DNA from: Cyanoderma ruficeps
Lineage: Eukaryota > Chordata > Aves > Passeriformes > Timaliidae
DNA: 64,000 bases
Assembly (NCBI GenBank): GCA_008694505.1
Contig: VZDJ01007747.1
Location: forward strand, 39,383,202-39,447,201
Direction: 5' to 3'
A program made the position numbers and the translations under genes. The notes under the pieces were generated by a model, which did no database searches, was not told the DNA's origin, and saw only the letters and a list, made by a program, of their open reading frames with translations. Shown piece by piece: positions 61,365-64,000 of this stretch. Position 1 is the stretch's first letter; every line of letters starts with the position of its first letter.

Positions 61365-61545
61365 TCACAGAACCATTCAGGTTGAAAAGGTCATTAACTC
61401 CAACACAGCCCTGCCTAGGCCACCACTAAACCATGTCCCTAAGGGCGACACCTGCATATCTTTTAAATACTTTAAGGTATTTAAATACCTCCAGGAATGG
61501 TGGCTGCACCACTTCACTGGGCAACCTGCTCCTATGCAAGAGCAC
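61365..61545 (-). mobile_element. CR1 LINE 3' end fragment with internal duplication
   Basis: AAATCACAGAACCATTCAGG, TTGAAAAGGTCATTAACTCC, CCACTAAACCATGTCCCTAA and CTCCAGGAATGGTGGCTGCA follow an inverted CR1 3' end. Relative to the usual 'TCTTTTAAATACCTCCAGG', this copy has about 19 extra bases that repeat TTTAAATAC and create a 16-bp palindrome (61475-61490). Confidence 0.88.
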
Positions 61546-64000
61546 AGGGTCATTTAAGAGAAGTTTAAGCAAAAAAAGACATAGAGTATTAAACTATTGC
61601 TCACTTTCATACGGCTGAAGATTGTGTGAAGCACAGAAGTGACTGAAAGAGCACCTCTCACAGAGGTTTTAGTGGCCAGTCACCACCAGAAATCTAAAAA
61701 ACTGTTCTATTTGAAGCGACATCGTTGTCAGAGAGAAGGAAAAAGGGAGAAGTGCATTCAGAACTGAACCATTATCTAGTTTTGCAAAGCTTACAGATAT
61801 TTTCCTGTCCGAAGATTGTCTTAAAAAATACTCTTACATTATCATAAATGTGAGTGAAGAGCAGAGTTGGTAACTGCCATCTTTGCTTCCTTTCTTTGAG
61901 ACTTTAGGTACTGGGATTGTGACACTACATAGTGTTTAGGTGTTGTGAAGGAAAAAGCTGTACATCACTTTGAATGTACTCTCCAAATTAAACAATGAAA
62001 ATACAAAAAAAAAAAAAGAGATGTTCAACTGCTGACTTAGAATGAAGTGTAATCAGAATTAAAAGTCCTGCTTCTTTGGGCTGGAACTGTGAATGTGTGG
62101 GTCTATTAGTATAGAAAATTGCTAGAAACGCCATGCCCTGCATTTGTCTGGCACAGCAGTGTCTTCTGCCATGCCCATCGAAGCAGGGCTCCTCATTTTC
62201 CATGGAAATTCAATCTGGTGTCAAGGATGGATCACCACCAGAGAGTTAGGGAGCGTTGTCCTAGTTAGCCACACAGCCCATTTCACAAAAGCCAAGATGG
62301 AAGGCTAGCTAGAAATCCATCCCCTGGGCTCTCCCTGAGCATGGATTCACATGGGGAAATGCAATTCCCAGGGTGCTCTACACCCACACGGTCACTCAGT
62401 CCAGTGCTGACTTGGGTTAATTACAAAACATGCTCATTGAAGCACATTATGGAGAGGGAATGGCAGGTATTTCACCTTAACTGACTGAGTTAAGCTCCTT
62501 TCCTTTTGCAAACCGTTCCCCAAAGTACAACAGTGTTAGTTTGCTCCCCTTCATCCTGCAGTGAGAATAATTTAAGTGGAACGCGTTTTCCCTCCTGTTA
62601 AATACTTTTTCTTAGCATGTCAAGCCTGTACATTGCTGCTGGCAAAAAGCAACCAGACTTGTAGAAAGAAAAATTTCTGAAGAATGTGTGGGGTGTTTGG
62701 GTGGAGCACAAAATGAGCAGATGTTCCCACAGAACAACAGGGTTTTATGGTGAATGAGCAGAGGTAAAGCCCTGGCTCCAGGGCAGCTGGATGCTTTAGA
62801 TGTGCTCCAGTGTAAGAGCCACAGATACAGCAGGACTGCGGGAAAAATGATGGGATGTGACTGAAACCTTGAAATGCTGCGTCTGGGTGTTTCCTGCTGA
62901 GGGAGATTATTGGGATGGTTGGATGTGGGATTTCTGGGATAATCTGTGTCGGGCTCACCGCCACCCTCAATTGACAGTGTTTGGCTTTCTGAAGCAAATT
63001 AACTAATGTGAGGTTTAATGTCAGGCAGAAGAATGCCTGTAAGAAGTTTCAAACCTGAGCATTTGAAGGTGGGCCATCTAAATCCATGTTACTTGGAAAT
63101 AGTAAAATGCCTTTTCTTTTTTGGCTTGTAATTACTTTATTTCTGTGAGTGGTCAAAAATTATGAAATACCTCTTTCACCTCACCCAAGCAAGGTTGAGA
63201 AGCCCAGAATCTAATCCTCCACTCCACATCAGTGTGGTCCCCTTGCCCCTGTTCCTAGGGGTACTGCTGCAATGTGATCAGATAGTTAACAAAGCTATTG
63301 CTTTAATTTGCAACATATTGAATCTCTCAGCCCTTCTGAAAATATGTGCCTTAGCTTCAGTGTCTGTAAACTATGGTAATTCGCTGTAGAAACTCATCTT
63401 TCAAGTTTGACATTTTTGGCACCATCCTAAAAGATTGCTTAGAGAAAAGAAAAACCCCTCTCCAGTGCCCCCACTTGTCACTGGACCCTGCCTACATCTG
63501 TGTTCCTGGGAGATGTGTAACTAACTGACCCTGCTCCTTGAGCTTGCATTGCCCTACTAAATACTCCATTAAATTTGCCAAAGTCTTTCTTTTTCTGCAC
63601 CTGTAAGATGTGAAAATAGAGAACTTAACAATTAACCTAAATGCTTCTCTGATTCTCTGATAAAAAATTATTTTCTACTGAAATTCCCACTCTCTGCACA
63701 TTAGATGCCCCACCGAAAATCTGCAGCATTGGTGCCTGAACTTCAAGGTATCTAAGATGAATGGTGTGAGCTGTGCTTCTGGAGTGTTACTGAGAGCTTG
63801 GTGATATCTGATTCCCTCTGTCTTGTTTGTATTTTGCTCATACGTGCATTCTACACAGAAATCTGGCAAATGTTTAGCTGGACTAAATTGAGATGTTGCA
63901 CCTCATCTGATATTTAATATGAACCATTCATACCTTTGAGGCTGGAATTAAGTGTCAGGTTTCAGTCGCTGTAATTAGCAGTTGCTTGAAATGATAGTTA
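61546..64000. other. Unique non-coding DNA with an A13 run
   Basis: An A13 run (62005-62017) follows A+T-rich sequence containing AATTAAAC. It could be an internal A tract or a retrocopy tail, but no target duplication or parent gene is recognisable. Nothing else is identified to the end of the window. Confidence 0.45.

Noticed and set aside
61680..62017. Processed pseudogene ending in A13
   Set aside because: No parent mRNA is recognisable, no target-site duplication is seen, and bird genomes have few processed pseudogenes because CR1 rarely mobilises mRNAs.
1..64000. Bacterial or phage-type systems, CRISPR arrays, operons
   Set aside because: Codon, repeat and composition patterns are those of a vertebrate nuclear genome. 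No ribosome-binding-site-led gene clusters or regularly spaced repeats exist.

Overview
This window is vertebrate nuclear DNA and almost certainly avian, probably from a songbird-like genome. The evidence is at least ten 5'-truncated CR1 LINE copies whose 3' ends carry the bird-type ends (…CCTTCCAACCCAAACTATTCT…), one degenerate LTR of a kind I recognise from bird ERVL-type retroviruses, few SINE-like sequences, low CpG outside two islands, and A+T-rich single-copy DNA between. The ORF content is what chance predicts. No ORF is longer than 228 codons, none matches a family I recognise, and the longest ones lie in locally G+C-rich or repetitive DNA and overlap ORFs on the other strand. I call no protein-coding gene.

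Layout. 1-2790: repeat-free, A+T-rich DNA ending in a strong AATAAA signal, read as a probable 3' UTR of a plus-strand gene whose coding part lies to the left. 3241-3880: a perfect 13-bp hairpin and a minus-strand ERV LTR. 6200-7690: a TA microsatellite with an unresolved base, a G+C-rich GATCCC minisatellite, and a CR1 with a second CR1 tail nested in it. 8808-9530: a longer CR1. 9.5-31.8 kb: mostly unique sequence with CR1 fragments (11.7 and 17.9 kb), an ancient retroposon tail (12.2 kb), low-complexity G/T and A/C tracts and one G-quadruplex motif. 31808-32310: the best-preserved CR1, then two solo tails (32.5, 35.1 kb). 41.36 kb: a 31-bp tandem duplication. 47.05 kb: a 5S rRNA-derived pseudogene. 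48.14-48.87 kb: a CpG-enriched block with many SOX-like motifs and a TATA-like box, the strongest candidate regulatory element. 50.1 kb: an ancient CR1. 55.4, 60.2 and 61.4 kb: further CR1 fragments. The remainder is unique non-coding DNA.

There are no operon-like relations. The simplest reading is the tail of one gene followed by a long intergenic (or very large intronic) stretch with scattered cis-regulatory DNA. I found no CRISPR array, no intact mobile element and no evidence of an undescribed system. Family names rest on recalled consensus patterns, not on a database search.
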